Positions 53,791 to 62,402 of a stretch of 64,000 nucleotides of DNA are shown in pieces. A program made the position numbers and the translations under genes. The notes under the pieces were generated by a model, which was not told where the DNA came from, searched no databases, and was given only the letters and a program-made list of their open reading frames with translations. The stretch comes from Candidatus Phaeomarinobacter ectocarpi (lineage in GTDB: Bacteria; Pseudomonadota; Alphaproteobacteria; CGMCC-115125): NCBI RefSeq assembly GCF_000689395.1, contig NZ_HG966617.1, forward strand, positions 1,668,127 through 1,732,126, read 5' to 3'. Position 1 is the first letter of the stretch, and the number at the start of each line of letters is the position of its first letter.

Positions 53791-56406
53791 ATGAGTTCGA
53801 ATTCCAACAGTCAGTCATCAATCAACAGCCAACTTCGGAGCGCTTTGTTGTGTGCTGCGTTGGGGACCACGGCGCTTACTGCGCTCATGGCAGCCCCTGA
53901 TGCCGCCTATGCAGCCTGCGTAGCTGCAGGCCCAGCCAACACATTCAATGTGAACAACACTGCCTTCCCGCTCAACCTAACCGCTAACTGCCCCGCGCCA
54001 GGGGCAGCAAACACCGTAACGGTTCTACCGGGCAACACTGTTACAAACGCAGGCGGCAACGGCATCACCTCCGGCGCACTCCAATGGGACATCAACAATC
54101 AGGGGACCATCACCCCGCTAGGCGGTAACGGCATAGAATACAACGCCGCAAATGGCGTCGTGACAAATTCCGGCACCATCAATGGCAACACCTCAGTGTC
54201 GTTTTCAGGCGGTGGCAATAGCACGTTCACCAATGAAGTTGGTGGCGTTACGAACAGCAACCTCGGGACCACGGTAAATCTCGGCGGCACCGGAACAGTC
54301 ACCAACCACGGAACTATCAATTCCACTGGATTTGGAAGCGGGATCAACATCGTTGGGGCTGGCGGCGTGGTCAACAACACGGGCACCATCACCGTAGCAA
54401 ACGCCCTTGGTGTGGTGTCCTTCGGTGGCGGAACGGTCACCAACGCACAAGGTGCATCCATCACGTCGTCGACCGGCAGCGTTCAGTTCACAGGGATTAG
54501 CGGAACGTTCATCAACGCCGGCACGGTTACCAGCAACCTGACAGCGACGGCCTTCATCGGCAGTGCCGGGGGAGACACTGTCGAGCTGCAGCCAACCGGC
54601 ATTTTCAACGGCAACATTCTCGGCAACGGTGGCAATGACACATTGCGCTTCGGTGGGACCGGTGCTGGCACCTTCAACCTTGCTGAAATTGATACCGGGA
54701 CAGACACACTCAAGTACCAGTCATTCGAGACCTTCAGCGTTACGGGTGGCGAGTGGACGTTCAACAATACAACAACCGTCCCCTTCGCCATCAACGGCGG
54801 CACAGTCAAAGGCACCGGCACCTTCGGCGGCATCACCGCCAACGCAGGCGGCACGCTGGCGCCAGGCAACTCCATCGGCACCCTGAATGTGGCAGGTAAT
54901 GTCGTCTTCGCACCGGGCTCCATCTATCAGGTGGAAATCAACGAAAACGGCACGTCTGACCAGATCGTTGCAACCGGCACCGCCACGATCAACGGCGGCA
55001 CGGTCCAGCTCCTCCCTGAAGCGGGCACCTATGCCACACCGCAGACATACACAATCCTCACGGCCACCGGTGGCGTGGCTGGAGTGTTCACCAACCTGAC
55101 AGTTGCAAACAACTTTGCCTTCCTGAACCCGACCCTAGTTTACGGCGCGAACAACGTGCAGCTAACCATTGGACAGGCAGCTGCCTTTGGCACCGCAGCC
55201 TTTACGCGAAACCAGCAGCAGACGGCTGCCGTGCTAACAGGCGTCACCGGTACGGCAACAGGAACACTGCAAACAGCACTGGCCAATCTCACAATCCAGA
55301 CTGGAGTCGGTGCACGTTCGGCCTTTGAGAGCCTGAATGGCGAGATCCACGTGGCCGGTGCCTCTGCTGCCCTGCTCAACATAAACCACGTTGCGGACAC
55401 CATGCGCCGCGGCGACGGCGCACTGTCCCGGCGCGGCAACACCGCAACGGCCCGCACCGATGGATACGTACAGCTTGCGCAGGCAACATTGGGCAGCAGG
55501 GCTACCGACGCAGCAGACATCCTCATAGCCGCTGCGCCTGCAGCAGCTGCCCGCAATCTTGAAAACGAAAACAACCCGTCTCCCTGGACCTACTGGACAA
55601 CCGCTCTTGGCTCACGCGGCCAGATCGACAGCGACAGCAACGGCAACAAGACGGAACATGATCAGATTGGTGTTGCCGCAGGTGCTGAATATCGCCTGTC
55701 AGACAACAGCTCTGCCGGGTTGTCCGTTGCTTACCTTACCAACGACGCTGATCTCGGTGCTCAGGACATGGATCGCAACGCCTATCTCGTCGGCGTAACT
55801 GGTGGCCACTCCAGCCCCTTGGGTGTCGATATCGCGGTGGCAGTTGGCTATGGCTATCAGGACGTTGATACCACCCGAAACATCACTGTTGGCGCGTTCA
55901 CCGCGACCGCCAATGCTGACTACGACGCCCATTCAGCCTTCGCATCAGTTGAAGCGTCCAAGACAAAGCTGGCAGGCCATCTCGCCTTCCGCCCATTCGC
56001 TGGCGCGACCTATGTCTACACCGATGTAAGTGGCTTCTCGGAAACCGGGGCCGGCACGGCAGGCCTAGTCAATGATGGCGAAGAATACAGCTCCCTTGTG
56101 GGACGTCTGGGCGTTGAGGTCTCCACGCAGTTTGAGGTAGCAGGACGTCCGGTCGTTCCAAACGCCAGCCTCGCCTGGGCCCGCGAACTGGGTGACGTCA
56201 CCCAGTCCAGCGATTTCTCCTTCGTTGGCGGCGGCGGATCATTTGAAACATGGGCGCCAGCCCGTGGACGCGACAGCGCTGAAATCGGCGTTGGGGTTGC
56301 CGCTCTGGTCGCCGACAATGTCAGCGCACATCTTGGCTATCAGGGAACCGTGTCCAACAAGGATCAGGAAAGCGCCCTGTCTGCAGGCGTTCGCTTCAAG
56401 TGGTAA
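53791..56406 (+). CDS. Autotransporter (type Va secretion) with repeat passenger
   Basis: This 871-residue protein has a signal peptide (about 1-42, hydrophobic ALLCAALGTTALTALMAA, ending AYAA). The passenger (about 45-530) is rich in Gly, Asn and Thr, with repeats such as GVVTNSGTINGNTSVSFSG. A passenger-associated repeat GGTLAPGNSIGTLNVAGN lies near 360. The C-terminal beta-barrel (about 600-871) has alternating hydrophobic strands and ends SALSAGVRFKW with a terminal aromatic residue. The barrel anchors in the outer membrane and exports the passenger. An upstream ATG at 53758 lies inside the leader hairpin and is less likely. Binding target unknown. Confidence 0.9.
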   Translation: MSSNSNSQSSINSQLRSALLCAALGTTALTALMAAPDAAYAACVAAGPANTFNVNNTAFPLNLTANCPAPGAANTVTVLPGNTVTNAGGNGITSGALQWDINNQGTITPLGGNGIEYNAANGVVTNSGTINGNTSVSFSGGGNSTFTNEVGGVTNSNLGTTVNLGGTGTVTNHGTINSTGFGSGINIVGAGGVVNNTGTITVANALGVVSFGGGTVTNAQGASITSSTGSVQFTGISGTFINAGTVTSNLTATAFIGSAGGDTVELQPTGIFNGNILGNGGNDTLRFGGTGAGTFNLAEIDTGTDTLKYQSFETFSVTGGEWTFNNTTTVPFAINGGTVKGTGTFGGITANAGGTLAPGNSIGTLNVAGNVVFAPGSIYQVEINENGTSDQIVATGTATINGGTVQLLPEAGTYATPQTYTILTATGGVAGVFTNLTVANNFAFLNPTLVYGANNVQLTIGQAAAFGTAAFTRNQQQTAAVLTGVTGTATGTLQTALANLTIQTGVGARSAFESLNGEIHVAGASAALLNINHVADTMRRGDGALSRRGNTATARTDGYVQLAQATLGSRATDAADILIAAAPAAAARNLENENNPSPWTYWTTALGSRGQIDSDSNGNKTEHDQIGVAAGAEYRLSDNSSAGLSVAYLTNDADLGAQDMDRNAYLVGVTGGHSSPLGVDIAVAVGYGYQDVDTTRNITVGAFTATANADYDAHSAFASVEASKTKLAGHLAFRPFAGATYVYTDVSGFSETGAGTAGLVNDGEEYSSLVGRLGVEVSTQFEVAGRPVVPNASLAWARELGDVTQSSDFSFVGGGGSFETWAPARGRDSAEIGVGVAALVADNVSAHLGYQGTVSNKDQESALSAGVRFKW

Positions 56407-56413
56407 CAGCGCC

Positions 56414-57022
56414 TTAGGCAGCACCGCCTTTGACGGGTCGCCACATCGGATAGATCGGCGGGCAGCCTTCGGGCAGGCCGTCGGGCACATCACGCAACTC
56501 AAAGCCATATCGCTGGTAGATGGGTATGTTGTCGGCCTTACTGGATTCTAGATAGGTCGGCATGCCGGCCCGGTCGGCCTGCGCCAGGCCTGAGCGGAGC
56601 AACGCCCCGCCTAGCCCCTTGCCCTGCCCCGCAGGTACAACGCCAATCGTGAACAAGTAAAAATGCGGTTCGCGCGGCGTGACCTTATGCATGACGGAGC
56701 CAAAGGCACTGCTGCGGCCCAGGGCACTGGGGACACCACAGACCATCATGTCGAACAAAGCTGCCAGACTTTGAAAACCGGCAAGCTGTCCATGTCCGCC
56801 CGGGGGCATCCACATGGTCGCGCCAAGCTGATTGTCGAGATACTCAGCAAATCCATCCGGCACATAAACGTGAGTAGCCAACCGGGTCATGATCCGGGTG
56901 ATGAGTTTGGGCTTCTGGAGGATCCACAGGGAAATTGGATCATCAGCGAAGGCTTCGCCAATGAGACGTCCGACAAGGCGGGCATCTTTCGGCCCGGCAC
57001 GATGAATCACATGATCAGTCAT
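56414..57022 (-). CDS. GNAT-family N-acetyltransferase
   Basis: This 202-residue protein has a GNAT fold. The acetyl-CoA pyrophosphate loop is YLFTIGVVPAGQGKGLGGAL near residue 126-145 (motif A R/QxxGxG/A), and ADNIPIYQRYGFELRDVP near 165 is motif B. The N-terminus (IHRAGPKDARLVGRLIGEAF, DDPISLWILQ) is typical of the group that acts on small amines. The acceptor is unknown. It is the third gene of mgtE-kelch-GNAT and overlaps the kelch gene by one base (TAATG). Confidence 0.87.
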   Translation of the reverse strand: MTDHVIHRAGPKDARLVGRLIGEAFADDPISLWILQKPKLITRIMTRLATHVYVPDGFAEYLDNQLGATMWMPPGGHGQLAGFQSLAALFDMMVCGVPSALGRSSAFGSVMHKVTPREPHFYLFTIGVVPAGQGKGLGGALLRSGLAQADRAGMPTYLESSKADNIPIYQRYGFELRDVPDGLPEGCPPIYPMWRPVKGGAA

Positions 57023-57984
57023 TATGGCTTGTAGATATCGACCACATCACTTGTGGTGAAGAGGGAAAATACACCTGCACCACCAGATCCGCCGACAATG
57101 ACAAATGCCCCGCCAGAACCGGCCGATGCCGCACCGAGGCGCGGCAGAGGTAGCGGCTCAGCCGTACGCCACCCGCCACCGGACGCATCCAGCACATAAT
57201 GCTCTGAAAATGTCCTCATGGGGTCATTGGAGCGTCCACCGGCGAGGTGGATATTGCCCGCCACCACACCTACTGCAGCATCTGCACGAGGCGATGGCAG
57301 CGCTGTGCCCTGGCGCCACCGACCCGCCGCCACATCAAGCATGTGAACCTGCGCGGTCACGCCATTGCCGGTCCGTCCACCCAGTGCGTAAATGTTGCCC
57401 GCTGCGGCAACCACACCCAAATCCTTGCGGGGAGCTGGAAGGTCTGCCCCCAATTCCGACCATGCGGCCTGAAAGGTGTCATACACGAAGACCCGCGACG
57501 CATTTGGCCCCTCACCGCCGACCACGTAGAGCTTGCCGTCGAGGGACGCCATGCCATGTCGGGCGCGTCCGGCAGGCATATCCGCCATCCGCACCCATAC
57601 AGCGTTGGCCATATCGTAACGCCATAGCTCCGATGAAGGCGTGTCGAAATCTTCACCGGCATATCCACCGGCAACATAGACACCCCCATCAAGCGCGGTT
57701 GCCATACCAAAACCCTGGCGACCAATCGGCATGGTGGGCAGCGGACGCCAGATATCGCCAAGGACGTCATAAGCGGCAAAGTCCGCGACCGGTTCCTTGA
57801 GGCCCGCGCCACCGGCCACATAAATCGTCTCACCCTGCGCTGCGGCCGCGCCAAAGGCCCGCGCTTCACCAATGGGCGCCCCTTCGCTCCAACTGCCCGC
57901 CATGGCAGGTGCAACAGTGAAGATCGCGCCGAACAGGACGCTTCCAAGGAATGCGGAACGAAGCTTCGTCAAAGCAGCAACCAT
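57022..57984 (-). CDS. Secreted kelch-repeat beta-propeller protein
   Basis: This 320-residue protein has a signal peptide (about 1-29, ending PAMAG). Six kelch motifs follow, seen as GETIYVAGGAG, DGGVYVAGGYAG, DGKLYVVGGEGP, AGNIYALGGRTG, AGNIHLAGGRSN and GAFVIVGGSGGAG. Each is preceded by a P(L/M)PxxR stretch. The pattern predicts a six-bladed propeller in the periplasm or outside. N-acetylneuraminate epimerase-like proteins share the fold, but no catalytic residues were identified. It starts inside the end of mgtE with a 16-base overlap. Confidence 0.9.
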   Translation of the reverse strand: MVAALTKLRSAFLGSVLFGAIFTVAPAMAGSWSEGAPIGEARAFGAAAAQGETIYVAGGAGLKEPVADFAAYDVLGDIWRPLPTMPIGRQGFGMATALDGGVYVAGGYAGEDFDTPSSELWRYDMANAVWVRMADMPAGRARHGMASLDGKLYVVGGEGPNASRVFVYDTFQAAWSELGADLPAPRKDLGVVAAAGNIYALGGRTGNGVTAQVHMLDVAAGRWRQGTALPSPRADAAVGVVAGNIHLAGGRSNDPMRTFSEHYVLDASGGGWRTAEPLPLPRLGAASAGSGGAFVIVGGSGGAGVFSLFTTSDVVDIYKP

Positions 57985-59381
57985 GTGGCCAATCCAAGAA
58001 ATGCAAGAAATGAAACCGCGTCTGTCAGCGCGATCAGAAAAACACTGGACGAAATAGCAGGGTCAGCCCCTGCCCTGTCCAAAGCCAATGGAATGAGGAT
58101 ACCTGACAGACCGGCAAACCCCAGCGTGATGACCATGGAAACGGCGATGACACCGCTCAATTCCCAGTCGCCAAATATCACGCCCACACCCAGCCCCATA
58201 AGTACGGCAAAAATAAAGCCGTTGATGAAGGCAACAAGAACCTCGCGCGAAATCACACGACCTACATTGAAGTCCACCAGGTCCCGGGTCGCCATAGCCC
58301 GGACTGTCACGGTCATGGTTTGGGTCCCTGCATTCCCGGCAAGGGCTGCAACAACAGGCATCAGGATCGCCAGCGTCACCATCTTCTCTATGCTTACCCC
58401 GAAAGCAGAAATCACAACCGCCGCAATGGCTGCAGTAAAGAGATTTGCAAACAACCAGGGAAAGCGGCTGCGCGCCGTCTTGATCACGGTATCCGTCAGA
58501 GCCTCGTCACCAACACCGGCAAGACGGCGCAGGTCTTCACCTGCTTCTTCCTGGATGACTTCAACAACGTCATCAACAGTGACCATACCAACCAGCCGGT
58601 CGTCTTCGTCCACAACGGCAGCGGAGACCAGATTGTATTTCTCAAACTGGTGGGCGACTTCTTCCTGATCCATGTCGGCAGGAATAAGCGTCTGCTCCAC
58701 ATCCATGATGCTTTGGATTGGAACCGGGCGCTTGGTTCGCATGACCCGAGACAGCGGAACGGTGCCGATGGCGTGGTACATTTCATCGACAACAAAAATC
58801 TCGAAGAATGTTTCCGGCAGGTCGTCCGCTTCGCGCAGATGGTCAATCGCCTGACCGACATTCCAGTGCGGTGGCACCACGACAATGTCGCGCTGCATAA
58901 GACGACCGGCACTGTCTTCTTCATATTCGAGTGACCGCTCAATCTGCGCACGGTCTTCGTCCGGCATCCGTGACAGCAAGGCCTGCTGCGCCGACTCCTC
59001 CATGTCCTCGAGCAGGTAGACCGCATCATCCGTATCAAGATCAGCCAGCGCTTCGGCAACGCGACCAGGTCCGATGTAGTCCATAACCTCATCACGCAGG
59101 CCTTCGTCGAGTTCGGACAAAGCGGCTATGTCGAGATCAGGACCAAGAATCGCAACAAGAGTGCGGCGCTCATCAGGGCGCAGGAGTTCAATAAGCTCCG
59201 CAACATCTGAGGGATGAAGATCAACAGCTGCCGCGCGTACCGAGGGCGCATCGCCGGCATCAATCCGGTCGACCACCTTGCGCACGAAGTCCGGCGAGAG
59301 GCCGATCTCATCGTCCGCAATGGGGTCCGGGTCCGATGCACGGTTCAGATCTGGTGCGGTATCGTTCAGCGCCTTCTCCAC
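57969..59381 (-). CDS. mgtE: Magnesium transporter MgtE
   Basis: This 470-residue Mg2+ channel has an N-terminal superhelical domain (about 30-150: ADLHPSDVAELIELLRPDER, LADLDTDDAVYLLEDM) and a CBS pair (about 155-280: IGTVPLSRVMRTKRPVPIQS). Five membrane helices (about 300-470) include MPVVAALAGNAGTQTMTVTV and GLSGILIPLALDRAGADPA with the conserved Asp of the pore. MgtE is gated by cytoplasmic Mg2+. Start is GTG; the ribosome site is weak. It is the first gene of the mgtE-kelch-GNAT run. Confidence 0.95.
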   Translation of the reverse strand: MEKALNDTAPDLNRASDPDPIADDEIGLSPDFVRKVVDRIDAGDAPSVRAAAVDLHPSDVAELIELLRPDERRTLVAILGPDLDIAALSELDEGLRDEVMDYIGPGRVAEALADLDTDDAVYLLEDMEESAQQALLSRMPDEDRAQIERSLEYEEDSAGRLMQRDIVVVPPHWNVGQAIDHLREADDLPETFFEIFVVDEMYHAIGTVPLSRVMRTKRPVPIQSIMDVEQTLIPADMDQEEVAHQFEKYNLVSAAVVDEDDRLVGMVTVDDVVEVIQEEAGEDLRRLAGVGDEALTDTVIKTARSRFPWLFANLFTAAIAAVVISAFGVSIEKMVTLAILMPVVAALAGNAGTQTMTVTVRAMATRDLVDFNVGRVISREVLVAFINGFIFAVLMGLGVGVIFGDWELSGVIAVSMVITLGFAGLSGILIPLALDRAGADPAISSSVFLIALTDAVSFLAFLGLATWLLL

Positions 59382-59499
59382 CTTAGGGTCAGACTGTCGG
59401 GGCCAACCCGAAAGTCGCGCAGCCTATGCTTTTGCTAACTGAACCGCTGGCAAGTAACCAGCCCAAATCGGCAAATCGGGGCCAATGACACAAAGATGT

Positions 59500-59536
59500 G
59501 CAGCCATACGGCTGCTGTCCACCGGCAAAGCCGGTG
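59500..59536. other. Two adjacent perfect hairpins downstream of tRNA-Leu
   Basis: GCAGCC-ATAC-GGCTGC (59500-59515) and CACCGGC-AAA-GCCGGTG (59520-59536) are neighbouring perfect stems. On the minus strand they follow a T-rich stretch after the tRNA-Leu 3' end. They may help end or process the tRNA transcript, but no T-run follows them. Confidence 0.4.
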
Positions 59537-59567
59537 AGCAGGAAAAAATCATCAAAAAGTAGAAAAA

Positions 59568-59654
59568 TGGTGCGGTCGAGAAGACTCGAACTTCCACGGG
59601 TTTTACCCCACAGCGACCTCAACGCTGCGCGTCTACCAATTCCGCCACGACCGC
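59568..59654 (-). tRNA. tRNA-Leu, anticodon GAG
   Basis: This 87-base tRNA is complete with an encoded CCA. The acceptor strands are GCGGTCG and CGACCGC followed by the discriminator A. The D arm is TGGCGGAATTGGTAGACGC. The anticodon arm is CAGCG-TTGAGGT-CGCTG, giving anticodon GAG (reads CUC and CUU). A long variable arm follows (TGGGGTAAAACCCG), then a GTTCGAGTC T-loop. It stands alone between mgtE and cysH. Confidence 0.96.
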
Positions 59655-59797
59655 ACGGTAGAACCTGCAAATGCCGCCAGAAGCGGCCAAACAAAGCAGG
59701 GACCGCCGTGTAGCAAACTGCCGGGCGCAACACAAGGCCTTGGTCTGGCCCCGATTGGACACCTGATCAGAGGTCCAATCCGGCCCAGGCCTTGATC

Positions 59798-60595
59798 CTA
59801 GATACCGTCGCCGTCGACGAGGCCCGGCACATGAATTCCGCACTCATCCTTGTCGGTTCCAGCCCACCGGCCTGAGCGGTAATCATCGCCTTCTTTCACA
59901 CGATCCGTGCACGGCATGCAGCCGATTGAAAGGTAACCATCCTTGACCAGCGGGTGCCGTGGCAGTTTGTGATCTTCGATGTAGTTCTTGAGGTCATCGA
60001 GGTTCCAGTTCGCCAATGGATTGATCTTGAAACGTCCAGGCGTACCGTCCGCGTTCGCTTCCTGCTCAATCGTGGGCATGCTGGCGCGCGCGCCAGTCTG
60101 AAATTGTTTGCGGCCGGTGATCGAGGCCTCAAAATTCTTCAGCCCGTGCGCCAGCGGCAATACCTTGCGGAAATGGCAGCAGCCATCCGCATCCCGCGCC
60201 CACAGGTCGCCGGCGGGATCTGACACAGCTTCCACACGGGGATCCGGGCCAAGCGACCGAACATCCGTCAAGCCAAGCTTGTCCTGCAGCCGATCGCGAT
60301 AGCGAAGCGTTTCACCAAACAGCTTGCCGGTGTTGAGGAAGAGCACTGGCACTGTTGGGTTTACTTCAGACAACAGATGCAAAAGCACGACCGCTTCAGA
60401 TCCGAATGACGAAACCATGGCGATCTTTTCGGGAAACGCCTTATGCACCATCGCATCCAGCAACTCGGCACCTTCCAGGTGACCAAAATCACGACGCAAC
60501 TGCTCAAGCCGCGCAGACGTGACGGTTTCTGAATCCATTGCCTGACGTTGCACAGGTGTTGTCCGTTCTGTCGTGGTGGCCTGCAATGCGGTCAT
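59798..60595 (-). CDS. cysH: Assimilatory sulfate-reduction enzyme CysH (APS reductase type)
   Basis: This 265-residue enzyme reduces activated sulfate to sulfite. It has the PAPS-reductase fold with VSSFGSEAVVLLHLL near residue 60 and FLNTGKLFGETLRYRDRL near 88. It also has two cysteine pairs, DGCCHFRK near 137 and SIGCMPC near 224. Four cysteines bind a 4Fe-4S cluster in APS-using enzymes and are absent in PAPS-only ones, so APS is the likely substrate. The ATG at 60595 overlaps the siroheme synthase TGA (ATGA). A TTG three codons upstream is less likely. Confidence 0.93.
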   Translation of the reverse strand: MTALQATTTERTTPVQRQAMDSETVTSARLEQLRRDFGHLEGAELLDAMVHKAFPEKIAMVSSFGSEAVVLLHLLSEVNPTVPVLFLNTGKLFGETLRYRDRLQDKLGLTDVRSLGPDPRVEAVSDPAGDLWARDADGCCHFRKVLPLAHGLKNFEASITGRKQFQTGARASMPTIEQEANADGTPGRFKINPLANWNLDDLKNYIEDHKLPRHPLVKDGYLSIGCMPCTDRVKEGDDYRSGRWAGTDKDECGIHVPGLVDGDGI

Positions 60596-61152
60596 GACAG
60601 CCAACCTTTCTCATCAATAAGAGCATTGGTACGCTTGCCCAGTTCAGGCAGGGGCACCCCCTCTTCACGCCAGCGCGTTCGAGCGCTGGCAATTTCATTT
60701 ATGTGGTCTGCCCACTCTTCGCCGAATTCCTGACCCAGATGTGCTTTCAGGCGACGTGCAAGTCCCGGAGAGGCGCCGCCGGTTGAAATCGCCAGCAGGA
60801 GATCTCCCCGCCGCACCATGGCCGGGACGTGAAAATCACACAGCGGCCGAACATCCTCGGTATTGACCAGCACCTTCCTTGACCGGGCAGCCGCCGCCAG
60901 CCGTTTTTCATCCGCCTCCGCAAGGTCGGCAATGAACAAGACGTCCAATGCACCCAGATCACTGTCTTCCGGCAGACGGCGCACGAGCCGAGCGCCAGCG
61001 GCTTCCACCATCTCTGCGTCCGCATCAGGCGCGTAAACGTCGAAATCACCTGCACCTGCTTCCGTCAGCAGCCGGATACGCTGGCGGGCCGCAGCACCAC
61101 TCCCGGCAACAGCGACCGTCAACCGGTCCAAATCTAGTGAAACGGGAAACAT
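60592..61152 (-). CDS. Precorrin-2 dehydrogenase / sirohydrochlorin ferrochelatase (CysG N-domain)
   Basis: This 186-residue protein makes siroheme, the cofactor of sulfite reductase. It resembles Met8 or the N-terminal half of CysG. A Rossmann NAD site (LTVAVAGSGAAARQRIRLLT near residue 11-30) is followed by VLVNTEDVRPLCDFHVPAMV near 105 and the helical C-part AISTGGASPGLARRLKAHLG near 132. The methyltransferase half is missing, so uroporphyrinogen methylation must be done elsewhere. The frame is open 27 codons upstream; MFPVSLDLDRLTV is taken as start. It is coupled to cysH. Confidence 0.9.
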   Translation of the reverse strand: MFPVSLDLDRLTVAVAGSGAAARQRIRLLTEAGAGDFDVYAPDADAEMVEAAGARLVRRLPEDSDLGALDVLFIADLAEADEKRLAAAARSRKVLVNTEDVRPLCDFHVPAMVRRGDLLLAISTGGASPGLARRLKAHLGQEFGEEWADHINEIASARTRWREEGVPLPELGKRTNALIDEKGWLS

Positions 61153-61332
61153 GCAAAGGCTACCCAACAAAACACCTGGCGGAATGGCTGCTTTCGGCCC
61201 AATTCCATCGGGTGAGAGCGGCCTATTGACCAAGAGTTAAGGGGTAACCGCCGTTTGTTCAAGCAAAAGGCGTGAAATAGAATAAATCACACAAATTAAG
61301 CGTAATTAAAGCGGTCGCAACCGGCTTCTGGC

Positions 61333-61569
61333 TCAGAAAGTGTGTTGCTGCAGGACTTCTGTAATGGAAACGCCCACATGGTCGCCCTGAACAACGATTT
61401 CACCGCGTGCAATGGGCTGATTGTTGGCAAGCAGCCAGACTTCCTCAGTTTCACCCGCATCCAGCTCAATCACAGCCCCACGGCCCATCTTCAGGAGCTG
61501 ATGAATAGGCATGGTCGCCTTGCCGAGAACAACGGAAATCTCAACATCAACTTTTTCAATGGCGCTCAT
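61333..61569 (-). CDS. Short FliN-like (SpoA domain) protein
   Basis: This 78-residue protein consists almost only of a SpoA domain: VDVEISVVLGKATMPIHQLL, LKMGRGAVIELDAGE, ANNQPIARGEIVV and VGVSITEVL. Flagellar FliN usually has a longer N-terminal extension. SpoA proteins build the C-ring that controls motor switching. No other flagellar gene is in the window, so it could be a real FliN encoded apart, or a secretion- or CheC-like relative. It precedes lipB (divergent). Confidence 0.85.
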   Translation of the reverse strand: MSAIEKVDVEISVVLGKATMPIHQLLKMGRGAVIELDAGETEEVWLLANNQPIARGEIVVQGDHVGVSITEVLQQHTF

Positions 61570-61678
61570 GGTACGGGTCCAGACTGCATGATCAGCCCTT
61601 CATCGGGCGATCCGGTTCCCCAACCTCGCAAAACAGGGTTACCCATACGTAAACGCGAATAATGATATAGAGACCTTC

Positions 61679-62398
61679 ATGAGCGTTTCCGAAGACACAT
61701 CCGCCCGCGCGCCCGTGACCCGGCTCCATACTGATGCTGCGTACGTTGAGTGGCGTATTTCACCAGATCAGGTGCCCTACCCTGTGGCACTGGCGGAAAT
61801 GGAAGCACGTGCGGCCGCCATTGCTGCCGGAGAGGCCCCTGAACTTGTCTGGTTGCTGGAACACCCGCCCCTTTACACGGCAGGCACCAGCACCGACCCC
61901 AAGGACCTACTGACACCCGACCGGTTCCCGGTTTATGAGACCGGGCGCGGCGGCCAATACACATACCATGGGCCAGGTCAGCGCGTTGGCTATGCCATGC
62001 TCAACCTCAAGACACGCGGACAGGACGTCCGGGCATTTGTCGCAGGTCTGGAAGACTGGATCATCGGCAGCCTCGCCCACTTTCACATCAGCGGCGAAGT
62101 GCGCAACGACCGGGTGGGTGTGTGGGTCAAGCGTCCCGATCGTGGTGCCGCAACAGAAGACAAGATCGCAGCCATCGGCGTGCGGGTCCGCCGCTGGGTC
62201 ACCTTCCATGGCATCAGCATCAACGTTGACCCGGACCTCGAACATTTTTCAGGCATCATACCGTGCGGCATCCAGCAGCATGGCGTTACGAGCTTTGAAG
62301 ATCTGGGCCTGACGGCCTCCATGCCTGACCTCGACATGGCACTGCGCACTGAGTTCGAGCGTGTGTTTGGTCCAACGATTGACGAGACCCCCGAGTAA
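61679..62398 (+). CDS. lipB: Octanoyl-[acyl-carrier-protein]:protein N-octanoyltransferase
   Basis: This 239-residue enzyme moves octanoyl from ACP to lipoyl domains. Signatures: [21 protein letters not shown] near residue 58, [17 protein letters not shown] near 85 (RGG box), the Lys of [18 protein letters not shown] near 160-178, and the Cys of [17 protein letters not shown] near 197. Both Lys and Cys catalytic residues are present. lipA is not adjacent. It converges on the ATP12 gene with four bases between stops. Confidence 0.97.
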   Translation: MSVSEDTSARAPVTRLHTDAAYVEWRISPDQVPYPVALAEMEARAAAIAAGEAPELVWLLEHPPLYTAGTSTDPKDLLTPDRFPVYETGRGGQYTYHGPGQRVGYAMLNLKTRGQDVRAFVAGLEDWIIGSLAHFHISGEVRNDRVGVWVKRPDRGAATEDKIAAIGVRVRRWVTFHGISINVDPDLEHFSGIIPCGIQQHGVTSFEDLGLTASMPDLDMALRTEFERVFGPTIDETPE

Positions 62399-62402
62399 GG
62401 CG

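Noticed and set aside
59498-59713. A 71-codon plus-strand open frame covering tRNA-Leu
   Set aside because: Its sequence (VRSRRLELPRVLPHSDLNAA) is the well-known artefact of translating the antisense of a tRNA gene.
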